A stretch of 6,920 nucleotides of DNA, taken from contig VBKX01000355.1 of NCBI GenBank assembly GCA_005879435.1, positions 5,852-12,771 of the forward strand, in the 5' to 3' direction. The notes under the pieces are model-generated. The model was not told the origin of the DNA. It worked only from the letters and a program-made list of their open reading frames with translations, and did not search any database. This stretch comes from Deltaproteobacteria bacterium (GTDB taxonomy: Bacteria; Desulfobacterota; Binatia; UBA9968). Made by a program: the position numbers and the translations under genes. Below are positions 1 to 6,000 of this stretch, piece after piece (the first letter of the stretch is position 1; the number at the start of each line of letters is the position of its first letter).

Positions 1-1090
1 GCAAGCGTTTGCTGACGGGACCGCCGCCAAACGGTAATCGCAGGGAGACTTCGCCGCTGAGATTTCCTTTGAGCGCCCGCCGGCCGTTGACTTTCACGTC
101 TTTGAACAAGCCACGCACTTGGGTGATGAGGCTGTTCGACGGGCCATTTACGCTCAGGACTAAATCCATGGGTCCGGAAATTTCAGTGTCACTCGGCGCC
201 AGGCCAAAGACGGACAGAATCTGGAAAACCTTGTTGGCATCGACGTTGTCGTTTCGCAGATTTAAATTGACACGCGGCGCTGTAAACGGGTTGCTAACGC
301 TGCCTTGTACCGGAAAAGTCAGGTCTTGAACTTTGAGACGGGTTTTCTCGAGTTCGAGAACAGACTTTTCTTCGTGGTAATTAATCTGTCCGTCTAAAAC
401 GATGGTCTTGAAACCACGGTAGCTAAATGATGCCTGGAAGGGGAACGGGGCTTCGCCCGAGAATTCTCGCAGCGAAAGATCTATTCCCTTTATATCCACG
501 GGCGACTGACCCTTGGTGACGAGATTCACCTGGCCGTCCTTGATGCTCACGTTTCTGGGAATCAAAACCGGCACGGCCGCCGATTCCGATGGCTTTGCGA
601 TCTCGGACTTCTTCCGACCTTCCCGCCGCGAGCCGGCGGTAGATTTCTTATTGGCGATGTCCGAGTAGTTGAACGTGCCGTCGGGTTGTTTCAAAAGATT
701 GAAAATTGGTTTGTCGAGCACCAATTCGGTGACGTCGAACCGACCCTTCAAGAGCGGCAAAAGCTTGAGCCGCAGACGAACCTGCTGAGCGGAGAAGAAG
801 GTATTCTCCGCGAATGGCGCGCTATCGAAAACTCTTAGATTGGACAAACGGATAGATGGTGTCGGAATGAGACTGAGCCGGACTTCGCCGACGTCCACCC
901 GCCGGTTAAGGGTTTCCTCAACCAGCGGTAAATAGGTGCGCTTGAATAATCCCAAATCGACGAAATGCGGCACGACAAGGATAGCCGCGAACAAAAAGCC
1001 GATAAGCCCCAGAGTGATCCATGCGGCCTTTTTGATCTTGTAGCTCCACGAAGGCAGGGTTAAAGCTGTTGATGAGACTGCGTCGGGCAC
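1..1090 (-). CDS. AsmA-family envelope protein, N-terminal part (runs off the left edge)
   Basis: Translating the minus strand from a GTG at 1090-1088 gives 363 codons with no stop up to the window edge, so the C-terminus is missing. The product has a short cytosolic N-terminus and one membrane anchor at about residues 22-41. An AsmA-like domain follows: LVEETLNRRVDVGEVRLSL at about 56-74, then a proline and a hydrophobic beta-rich stretch, LKLLPLLKG at about 108-116, and LDKPIFNL...DGTFNYSDI at about 125-145. A charged, probably disordered linker covers about 148-172, and further beta-rich sequence follows. AsmA proteins are inner-membrane-anchored periplasmic proteins related to TamB and YhdP and linked to phospholipid transport and outer-membrane assembly; that role here is inferred from the family. 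The GTG start is favoured because AAGGA lies 7 nt upstream and a good promoter lies just beyond it. The gene is divergent from the liv cassette. The family call is fairly secure, the specific function is not. Confidence 0.87.
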   Translation of the reverse strand, partial: MPDAVSSTALTLPSWSYKIKKAAWITLGLIGFLFAAILVVPHFVDLGLFKRTYLPLVEETLNRRVDVGEVRLSLIPTPSIRLSNLRVFDSAPFAENTFFSAQQVRLRLKLLPLLKGRFDVTELVLDKPIFNLLKQPDGTFNYSDIANKKSTAGSRREGRKKSEIAKPSESAAVPVLIPRNVSIKDGQVNLVTKGQSPVDIKGIDLSLREFSGEAPFPFQASFSYRGFKTIVLDGQINYHEEKSVLELEKTRLKVQDLTFPVQGSVSNPFTAPRVNLNLRNDNVDANKVFQILSVFGLAPSDTEISGPMDLVLSVNGPSNSLITQVRGLFKDVKVNGRRALKGNLSGEVSLRLPFGGGPVSKRL

Positions 1091-1097
1091 ATTCGTA

Positions 1098-1102
1098 TCC
1101 TT
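1098..1102 (-). promoter_or_regulatory. Ribosome binding site of the AsmA-like gene
   Basis: AAGGA on the minus strand ends 7 nt before the GTG at 1090. This is a standard Shine-Dalgarno match and spacing, and it decides the start of a gene that has no nearby ATG in frame. Confidence 0.7.
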
Positions 1103-1111
1103 GAGTAAAAC

Positions 1112-1139
1112 ATTATACGCGATTGGCGGTTGTTTCCAA
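1112..1139 (-). promoter_or_regulatory. Sigma70-type promoter for the AsmA-like gene
   Basis: On the minus strand, TTGGAA (1139-1134, 4 of 6 matches to the -35 consensus) is followed after 16 nt by a perfect -10 box, TATAAT (1117-1112). Transcription would begin near 1105, giving a leader of about 15 nt with AAGGA before the GTG. The perfect -10 box and its correct position relative to the ribosome binding site and start codon make this the best-supported promoter in the window. Consensus matching is the only evidence. Confidence 0.65.
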
Positions 1140-1145
1140 ATAATC

Positions 1146-1173
1146 CGCAGCCGCTGCGAGGCTTCGAAGCGGC
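1146..1173. repeat. Cluster of short palindromes upstream of the AsmA-like promoter
   Basis: Two perfect palindromes lie almost back to back: CGCAGC-c-GCTGCG (1146-1158) and GCTTCGAAGC (1161-1170). An overlapping inverted repeat, GCCGCT-12 nt-AGCGGC, spans 1150-1173. The cluster starts 6 bp upstream of the -35 box of the leftward promoter. This is where a dimeric regulator could bind, but the arms are short and GC-rich, so chance is a real alternative. No regulator gene is adjacent. Confidence 0.35.
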
Positions 1174-1344
1174 GGCCGGTTCGGGCGGATATTCCGTTTC
1201 GCCATTCCCGACGCTCCTTCGTTCTTGAGACTCAGCGCGAAAGTTCATCTTCGATCTGCCCTACTGCCGGGATCTGTATCCCTTGCAATCACGCTGCAAC
1301 GTCCCCTTGCCCGGCCGCCGACAGTAGCTACAGCAACAACTATT

Positions 1345-1353
1345 TGTTAGCAT
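1345..1353 (+). promoter_or_regulatory. Weak candidate extended -10 promoter for the liv cassette
   Basis: TGTTAGCAT on the plus strand fits the TGn-plus-hexamer layout of an extended -10 element. The hexamer TAGCAT matches TATAAT at 4 of 6 positions. No convincing -35 box sits 16-18 nt upstream. Transcription from it would start near 1360 and give a leader of about 20 nt before the livH start. No better candidate was found in the region, so the true promoter may use another sigma factor or an activator. Confidence 0.2.
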
Positions 1354-1364
1354 GGCACACCCTG

Positions 1365-1369
1365 AAGGA
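1365..1369 (+). promoter_or_regulatory. Ribosome binding site of livH
   Basis: AAGGA ends 11 nt before the TTG at 1381. The spacing is longer than ideal but acceptable. An in-frame TGA at 1363-1365 blocks any start further upstream, which supports initiation at 1381. Confidence 0.45.
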
Positions 1370-1380
1370 TCTGCACCGAT

Positions 1381-2349
1381 TTGGAACTCGCATTGGAAAT
1401 CCTGCCTCAAGTTCTTCTGGACGGCATTGTCTTGGGTTTCATGTATGCGCTGATCGCCTTGGGTTATACGATGGTCTATGGCGTCTTGGAGTTCATCAAC
1501 TTTGCTCATAGCGAAATTTTCGTCCTCGGCGCGTTTGTCGGGGTCGAGGTGTTGTTGCTTTTGCAAAGCGCCGGTTACCTCGCCATTCTCCACCCGCTAA
1601 TTATTCTGCTGTTGGTGATCGTCGCCAGCATGGTGATTAGCGGTTTCGCCGCGATGGCGTTGGAACGCGTCGCCTATCGTCCGCTGTTGGGTGGGCCGCG
1701 TCTTGTAGCGCTGATCTCGGCCATTGGCGCATCATTTTTTCTCCAGGACGGGCTGCGCTTATTTGAAAGTCTGTGGCGCAATACGTTTTATTTAAACTAT
1801 CCAAGTCTAGAGTTTCTCGATCAGACCGTGCCGCTCGCCGCAAACTTGGTTATTCCAGTTAAATCAATTCTAGTCATTGTGACGGCCTTGATGACACTTG
1901 CGGGACTTTATGTTTTTGTAAATCGAACCAAGCTCGGTATGGCGATCCGCGCCGTGGCGCAAGATCCGGATACCGCGTCGTTGATGGGCGTGCCGGTGAA
2001 TCAAGTGATTGCGCTGACGTTTTTCGTCGGTGGTGCTCTCGGCGGGCTCGCGGGAGTGCTCTTCGGCATTCATTATAGCTTAGTGAACCCCTACACCGGC
2101 TTCATTCCGGGCATGAAGGCATTCACCGCGGCTGTGCTCGGCGGCATCGGCAATATTCCCGGTGCAATGGTGGGCGGCATGATGCTCGGATTATTGGAGG
2201 CCTTTGCAGCCTCTTATCTTTCCTTAATGACGGACGGCGCGTTTGGCGCCGAGTATAAAGACGTCGTTGCCTTCTTAGTGTTGATTCTAATTTTAATCTT
2301 TCGTACCAAAGGGCTGCTCGGCGAAAAGGTGCGGGAGAGCAAGGCGTGA
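1381..2349 (+). CDS. livH: Branched-chain amino acid ABC transporter permease LivH
   Basis: This 322-residue, highly hydrophobic inner-membrane protein is one of two channel subunits of a LIV/HAAT-class importer. Family hallmarks in order are GIVLGFMYALIALGYTMVYG (about 15-34), INFAHSE (39-45), ALERVAYRPLL (93-103), the cytoplasmic coupling segment AVAQDPDTASLMGV (191-204) and GGIGNIPGAMVGG (254-266). About eight membrane segments are expected and the length is slightly above the usual 290-310. The start is a TTG at 1381: an in-frame stop lies 16 nt upstream, AAGGA precedes it, and the residues before the first conserved motif have the usual length. A second in-frame TTG at 1393 would shorten the protein by four residues. 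livM begins inside its stop codon, so the genes are translationally coupled. Amide or urea permeases of the same class are an alternative substrate group. Confidence 0.93.
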   Translation: MELALEILPQVLLDGIVLGFMYALIALGYTMVYGVLEFINFAHSEIFVLGAFVGVEVLLLLQSAGYLAILHPLIILLLVIVASMVISGFAAMALERVAYRPLLGGPRLVALISAIGASFFLQDGLRLFESLWRNTFYLNYPSLEFLDQTVPLAANLVIPVKSILVIVTALMTLAGLYVFVNRTKLGMAIRAVAQDPDTASLMGVPVNQVIALTFFVGGALGGLAGVLFGIHYSLVNPYTGFIPGMKAFTAAVLGGIGNIPGAMVGGMMLGLLEAFAASYLSLMTDGAFGAEYKDVVAFLVLILILIFRTKGLLGEKVRESKA

Positions 2350-3593
2350 ACTCCAAGCTGGCCACTTTGGGGTTGTGCGCTTACATTGCAGTCAGTTGTT
2401 TGGTTGCGTTTTTCTTCCCGCAATCGGTTCTGGCTTTTTTGTCAGTCGAAGCCTCTCTGCTGTTGCTTTACTATGTCGCAGCGCCGCGCAGAGTCAAAAT
2501 CTTTCTCGGCGCTCTGGTGCTGGTCGTGCTTCTGCCCGTGCTCGGTTCGGTAAACGGTTATTATCTCGAAGTTGCCATTCAGATCGGCATCTACGTCGCC
2601 CTGGCGTTGGGACTAAATATCGTTGTCGGCTTCGTCGGCTTGCTTAATCTCGGTTTCGTTGCTTTTTACGCCATCGACGCTTATCTCTGGGCGATCTTCG
2701 GTTCTCCGCAAGCCAATGCATTTATTCCGGGCGGTCTCTTTCCGCTGTCGCCTAATTGGTTTTTTGTATTTCTCCTGCTCAGTATCGTCATTGGCGCGTT
2801 GACCGGGGCCCTCTTGGGCCTGCCTGTGCTGCGCTTGCGCGGCGATTATCTTGCCATCGTCACGCTCGGCTTCGCCGAAGTCGTGCGCGCGCTGGTGAAC
2901 AACCTGGACAAGCCGGTAAATCTCACCAACGGTCCACGCGGGATCTCGCCGATCAGCAAACCACCGTTGTTTTTTCAACCGCTGCTGGAGTTTTTCGGCC
3001 TGCATGTCACCGAGGCGAAGCTGTATCCGCTTTATTTTTACTTCCTGATCTTAGTGCTGGTCTGCACCATCATTCTGGTGACCCGTCGGCTCGAAAATTC
3101 GCGCATCGGGCGTGCGTGGAAAGCAATCCGTGAAGACGAAATCGCCGCCGCGGCGATGGGTGTGCCGGTCGTACGCATGAAACTCCTCGGCTTTGCCGTT
3201 GGTGCGTCGTTCGCTTCCGCCGTCGGCGTGCTTTTTGCCGCCAAGCAGGTTTTTATCAACCCGGAGAGTTTCACTTTCATGGAATCCATCGGTGTGTTGG
3301 CGATGGTTATCCTTGGCGGTATGGGCTCGATCCCCGGTGCGATTCTTGGCGCGACGGGCGTGACGATACTCAATCTACAGCTGCTCAAAGGCATGTCGCT
3401 CTGGCTCAATGGTTTACGTCAGTCAGGCGCCGAGCTGACGATACCCTTGCTCGGCAGTTACTCCTTGAGCCAGCTACCGGCGCAGTTCGAACCCGCGAAA
3501 TACGAGCGCATGGTGTTCGGCTTGATTCTGATCTTGATGATGATTTTTCGACCCCAAGGCGTGCTCCCGCCGACCCGAGAGCGGAAACAGTAA
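2346..3593 (+). CDS. livM: Branched-chain amino acid ABC transporter permease LivM
   Basis: This 415-residue polytopic protein is the second channel subunit and should pair with LivH. It has the extended N-terminus typical of LivM, with extra membrane segments in about 8-67. The conserved core follows: ALGLNIVVGFVGLLNLGFVAF (about 87-107), LRLRGDYLAIVTLGFAEVVR (162-181), NGPRGISPI (195-203), the coupling segment WKAIREDEIAAAAMGV (258-273) and GGMGSIPGAILGA (324-336). It ends with a hydrophobic helix and FRPQGV (401-406). The GTG start at 2346 overlaps the livH stop by 4 bp (GTGA), and GGGAG lies 8 nt upstream. Residue 111 is Asp in YAIDAY, where relatives such as E. coli LivM have Gly. Length is close to the roughly 425 residues of the E. 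coli protein. Confidence 0.93.
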   Translation: MNSKLATLGLCAYIAVSCLVAFFFPQSVLAFLSVEASLLLLYYVAAPRRVKIFLGALVLVVLLPVLGSVNGYYLEVAIQIGIYVALALGLNIVVGFVGLLNLGFVAFYAIDAYLWAIFGSPQANAFIPGGLFPLSPNWFFVFLLLSIVIGALTGALLGLPVLRLRGDYLAIVTLGFAEVVRALVNNLDKPVNLTNGPRGISPISKPPLFFQPLLEFFGLHVTEAKLYPLYFYFLILVLVCTIILVTRRLENSRIGRAWKAIREDEIAAAAMGVPVVRMKLLGFAVGASFASAVGVLFAAKQVFINPESFTFMESIGVLAMVILGGMGSIPGAILGATGVTILNLQLLKGMSLWLNGLRQSGAELTIPLLGSYSLSQLPAQFEPAKYERMVFGLILILMMIFRPQGVLPPTRERKQ

Positions 3594-3594
3594 G

Positions 3595-4374
3595 ATGGCT
3601 CTGCTCGAACTGCGCGGCATATCTAAACGCTTCGGCGGGTTGCAAGCGCTTGCGGGGGTGAGCCTGGAGTTGGAAGACGGCATGATCGCGTCGCTGATCG
3701 GTCCCAACGGCGCCGGCAAAACAACTTTGTTCAACACTTTGACAGGTCTCTATCGGCCCGACGAAGGCGAGATACATTTTCAGCAACGCTCACTTCTCGG
3801 AATGAACCCAGACAAGATTACCGCGGCCGGCATCAGCCGGACTTTTCAAAATATCCGGTTATTTTCTCACATGACGGTCTTGGAAAACGTCCTGGTGGGT
3901 ATGCACTCGCGGCTGAAAACGAGTTTGCCGGGGATTCTTTTGCGCTCGACAGGATTTCACATTCAGGAAAATGAAGCGCGACGCAGGGCCATGGAACTGA
4001 TCGACCTCACGAGCCTCAGCGGCCGCGAGCATGAGTGGGCGCATCAGTTATCCTACGGCGAGCAGCGTCGGCTCGAAATCGCCCGGGCGTTGGCCGCGGC
4101 GCCGCAACTCTTGCTGCTCGACGAGCCAACTGCGGGCATGAATACCACGGAAGCGCAAGCATTGATGACGCTATTTCGAAAGTTGATCGGCAACTACGTC
4201 AAGGCGATTCTGCTGATCGAGCACAATATGCGCGTCGTGATGGGAATCTCGGACCGAGTGCATGTTTTGGACTACGGTGAAAAAATCGCGGAGGGCCATC
4301 CCGACGAGGTGCGCCATGATCCGCGTGTGATTGAAGCCTATCTCGGTCAAGGAATCTGGTCGGGGAATGCTTAA
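3595..4374 (+). CDS. livG: Branched-chain amino acid ABC transporter ATP-binding protein LivG
   Basis: This 259-residue cytoplasmic ATPase powers the LivH/LivM channel together with LivF. All ABC motifs are intact: Walker A GPNGAGKTT (36-44), Q-loop Gln85 in RTFQNIRLF, signature LSYGEQ (152-157), Walker B LLLLDEP (172-178), D-loop region AGMN (180-183) and switch His210 in LLIEHNM. The insert between the Q-loop and the signature (about 103-135, including GMHSRLKTSLPGILL) and the tail HDPRVIEAYLG (241-251) are typical of LivG and distinguish it from LivF. The signature has Tyr in place of the first Gly, which is common in this subfamily. The ATG lies 1 bp after the livM stop, with a weak CGGA 9 nt upstream, so translation is probably coupled. 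Confidence 0.95.
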   Translation: MALLELRGISKRFGGLQALAGVSLELEDGMIASLIGPNGAGKTTLFNTLTGLYRPDEGEIHFQQRSLLGMNPDKITAAGISRTFQNIRLFSHMTVLENVLVGMHSRLKTSLPGILLRSTGFHIQENEARRRAMELIDLTSLSGREHEWAHQLSYGEQRRLEIARALAAAPQLLLLDEPTAGMNTTEAQALMTLFRKLIGNYVKAILLIEHNMRVVMGISDRVHVLDYGEKIAEGHPDEVRHDPRVIEAYLGQGIWSGNA

Positions 4375-5068
4375 GGTCAGCGGCATCCACGTCTACTACG
4401 GCGCGATCCACGCGTTAAAGGGCATATCGTTCGCCGTCGAGCAGGGTGAGCTGGTAACGCTGCTCGGCGCTAACGGCGCGGGGAAAACCACGACCCTTAA
4501 GACACTATCCGGATTGTTGCGACCCGAACGCGGATCCGTCGAGCTGGAAGGAAATGGACTACACAAAGTCGACGCCCATGAAATCGTTCATCGAGGAGTC
4601 GCCCACGTGCCCGAAGGCAGGAAAGTGTTTCCACGCTTCACGGTGCTGGAAAATCTCAAGATCGGCGGTTACGCGCGAGACAATTCAGCGCTCGCTCCGG
4701 AATTGGATTTTGTTTTCCAACTGTTTCCGCGGTTAAAAGAGCGGCAAAAGCAGTATGCGGGTACTCTCTCGGGTGGCGAACAACAGATGCTCGCGATCGG
4801 CCGTGGGCTCATGGCCAAGCCTAAACTTTTGCTCCTCGACGAACCTTCCATGGGCCTGGCGCCGAAGTTCGTCGAACAGATTCTGGAAAACATCCGTGCG
4901 ATCAACAAGGCGGGCGTCACCGTTTTGCTGGTCGAGCAAAACGCCGCCATGGCACTGGCGATTTCGCATCGCGGCTACGTTCTAGAAACGGGTCAGGTCA
5001 TTCTCGCGGGTACGGCGAGCGAGCTTGCCGGTAACGATTTGGTCCGTCAGGCGTATTTGGGCGGATAA
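4367..5068 (+). CDS. livF: Branched-chain amino acid ABC transporter ATP-binding protein LivF
   Basis: This 233-residue second ATPase of the importer carries Walker A GANGAGKTT (34-42), VPEGRKVFPRFTVLENL (81-97), signature LSGGEQ (134-139), Walker B LLLLDEP (154-160) and LLVEQNAAMAL (187-197). The C-terminus RQAYLGG (227-233) is classic LivF. Glu83 occupies the Q-loop region and Gln191 the switch position usually held by His; both are shared by E. coli LivF, so this is a subfamily trait and not decay. I chose the ATG at 4367, overlapping livG by 8 bp, because MLKVSGIHVYYG matches the usual N-terminus. A TTG at 4331 in the same frame would add 12 residues that resemble no LivF sequence and has no Shine-Dalgarno. 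AAGGA at 4349-4353 lies 13 nt before the ATG, a long spacing that suggests coupling to livG. Confidence 0.95.
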   Translation: MLKVSGIHVYYGAIHALKGISFAVEQGELVTLLGANGAGKTTTLKTLSGLLRPERGSVELEGNGLHKVDAHEIVHRGVAHVPEGRKVFPRFTVLENLKIGGYARDNSALAPELDFVFQLFPRLKERQKQYAGTLSGGEQQMLAIGRGLMAKPKLLLLDEPSMGLAPKFVEQILENIRAINKAGVTVLLVEQNAAMALAISHRGYVLETGQVILAGTASELAGNDLVRQAYLGG

Positions 5069-5121
5069 ATAAACTCATTCCGTCTTTAAAGAGCGCCGAC
5101 GAACGGTTAAACTCAAAACCA

Positions 5122-5838
5122 GTGCAATACCGAACGCGACAAATATCATTCGGTCCGGGCGGCGTTACGCCCGCGGTCAAATTTCTCCTGATCGTCAATA
5201 CCGCTGTTTTCGTCGTGCAAACGCTTCTGGGGGCCGCGACGGATTACCAGCTGACTCTTTACTTCGGGTTGGTGCCCCCCCTCGTGCTTCATGAGTTTTA
5301 TCTTTGGCAGTTGTTTACCTATCAATTCCTCCACGGCGGGCTGTTCCACATTTTGTTCAATATGCTCGCGGTGTGGATGTTCGGCTGTGATTTGGAGCGT
5401 CGCTGGGGCAGTAATTTCTTTCTGCGCTATTACTTCATCACCGTGGTCGGTGGCGGTATCCTCAATACGCTTTTTGTCCCCAATCAGCTCGGCCCGAGCA
5501 TCGGCGCGTCGGCGGGAGTTTACGGCATCTTACTCGCGTACGGTCTCATCTATCCGAATCGAGTCGTCTACTTTTATTTTCTCTTTCCGATCAAGATGAA
5601 ACACTTCGTCTGGATCATCGGCGCCATCGCGCTCTATTCCTCCGTCACCGCGGGTCAAAGCGGCATCGCGCACCTGGCCCATCTCGGCGGCATGCTCTTC
5701 GGCTATATTTATTTACGCGGATTGAATCCCTGGGAGCGCATCAAAGATTACCTCGACCGCCGCCGCCTCGCCCGTCTCAAGCGCCGCTTTCATTTGCATA
5801 CCGGCGGCAAAGATGACCGAGGCCCGACTCTGCACTGA
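5122..5838 (+). CDS. Rhomboid-family intramembrane serine protease
   Basis: This 238-residue inner-membrane protein has about six membrane helices. Rhomboids cleave membrane-spanning substrates within the bilayer using a Ser-His dyad. The sequence shows HGGLFHILFNMLAVWMFG (71-88), with His76 and Asn80 in the positions of the oxyanion-site residues. It also has the GxSx motif GASAG (128-132) with nucleophile Ser130, and AHLGGMLFG (186-194) with catalytic His187, so it is predicted to be active. The N-terminus is short, with GVTPAVKFLLIVNTAVFVV as the first helix; the C-terminal tail (about 205-228) is very basic and should be cytoplasmic. The GTG at 5122 is the only reasonable start, although no Shine-Dalgarno is visible. 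It lies 53 bp after livF with no clear terminator between, so co-transcription is possible. The substrate is unknown. Confidence 0.92.
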   Translation: MQYRTRQISFGPGGVTPAVKFLLIVNTAVFVVQTLLGAATDYQLTLYFGLVPPLVLHEFYLWQLFTYQFLHGGLFHILFNMLAVWMFGCDLERRWGSNFFLRYYFITVVGGGILNTLFVPNQLGPSIGASAGVYGILLAYGLIYPNRVVYFYFLFPIKMKHFVWIIGAIALYSSVTAGQSGIAHLAHLGGMLFGYIYLRGLNPWERIKDYLDRRRLARLKRRFHLHTGGKDDRGPTLH

Positions 5839-6000
5839 GATCCGTACCTCACGAGCTTACCTCTGAGTAGATATTCCACGGATGCCGTATTGCCGCTTGG
5901 GTATCGATTTGTCACCCGCTCGGTCGACGTCTTTGGAAACGATTAGCCGATAAGCTTGTTGCGTTGTTTTGCTTTGAAAGTCTCGTCTTGTTCTTTTCCA
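5839..6000. other. Convergent intergenic gap without a recognisable feature
   Basis: This 162-bp spacer separates the rhomboid gene from the oppositely oriented EamA gene. Terminators for both would be expected, but I see no GC-rich hairpin followed by a T-run on either strand. The best inverted repeat is a 4-bp TGAG/CTCA pair at 5837-5852, which is too weak to call. Termination may be Rho-dependent. Confidence 0.5.

Larger units (their letters stand above)
1091..1380. other. Divergent intergenic region between the AsmA-like gene and livH
   Basis: This 290-bp stretch separates two divergently transcribed genes. It holds the AsmA-like gene's promoter at its left end, palindromic sequences just beyond that promoter, and the livH ribosome binding site at its right end. 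A short inverted repeat, TTGCA-7 nt-TGCAA, lies near 1283-1299. Open frames crossing the region have no recognisable protein character and overlap the promoter or the start of livH. I see no tRNA, small-RNA or riboswitch architecture that can be supported by eye. Confidence 0.6.

Noticed and set aside
9..329. Plus-strand open frame of 106 codons at the left edge
   Set aside because: It lies antisense to the AsmA-like gene, whose translation has clear family motifs. The plus-strand product is low-complexity and basic, typical of a shadow frame.
1060..1248. Minus-strand open frame of 62 codons in the divergent region
   Set aside because: It covers the AsmA-like promoter and its ribosome binding site and enters the AsmA-like gene in another frame. 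It has no recognisable protein character.
2235..2251. Perfect hairpin CGGCGC-5 nt-GCGCCG
   Set aside because: It lies inside livH, encodes part of DGAFGAE and has no following T-run, so it is not a terminator.
2613..3005. Minus-strand open frame of 130 codons within livM
   Set aside because: Its Gln-, Arg- and Glu-rich product is the usual antisense reading of hydrophobic membrane-protein codons. The livM frame is unambiguous.
5077..5106. Possible terminator between livF and the rhomboid gene
   Set aside because: The only stem is CGTC/GACG with a 13-nt loop and a bulge, and no T-run follows, so it is too weak to call.
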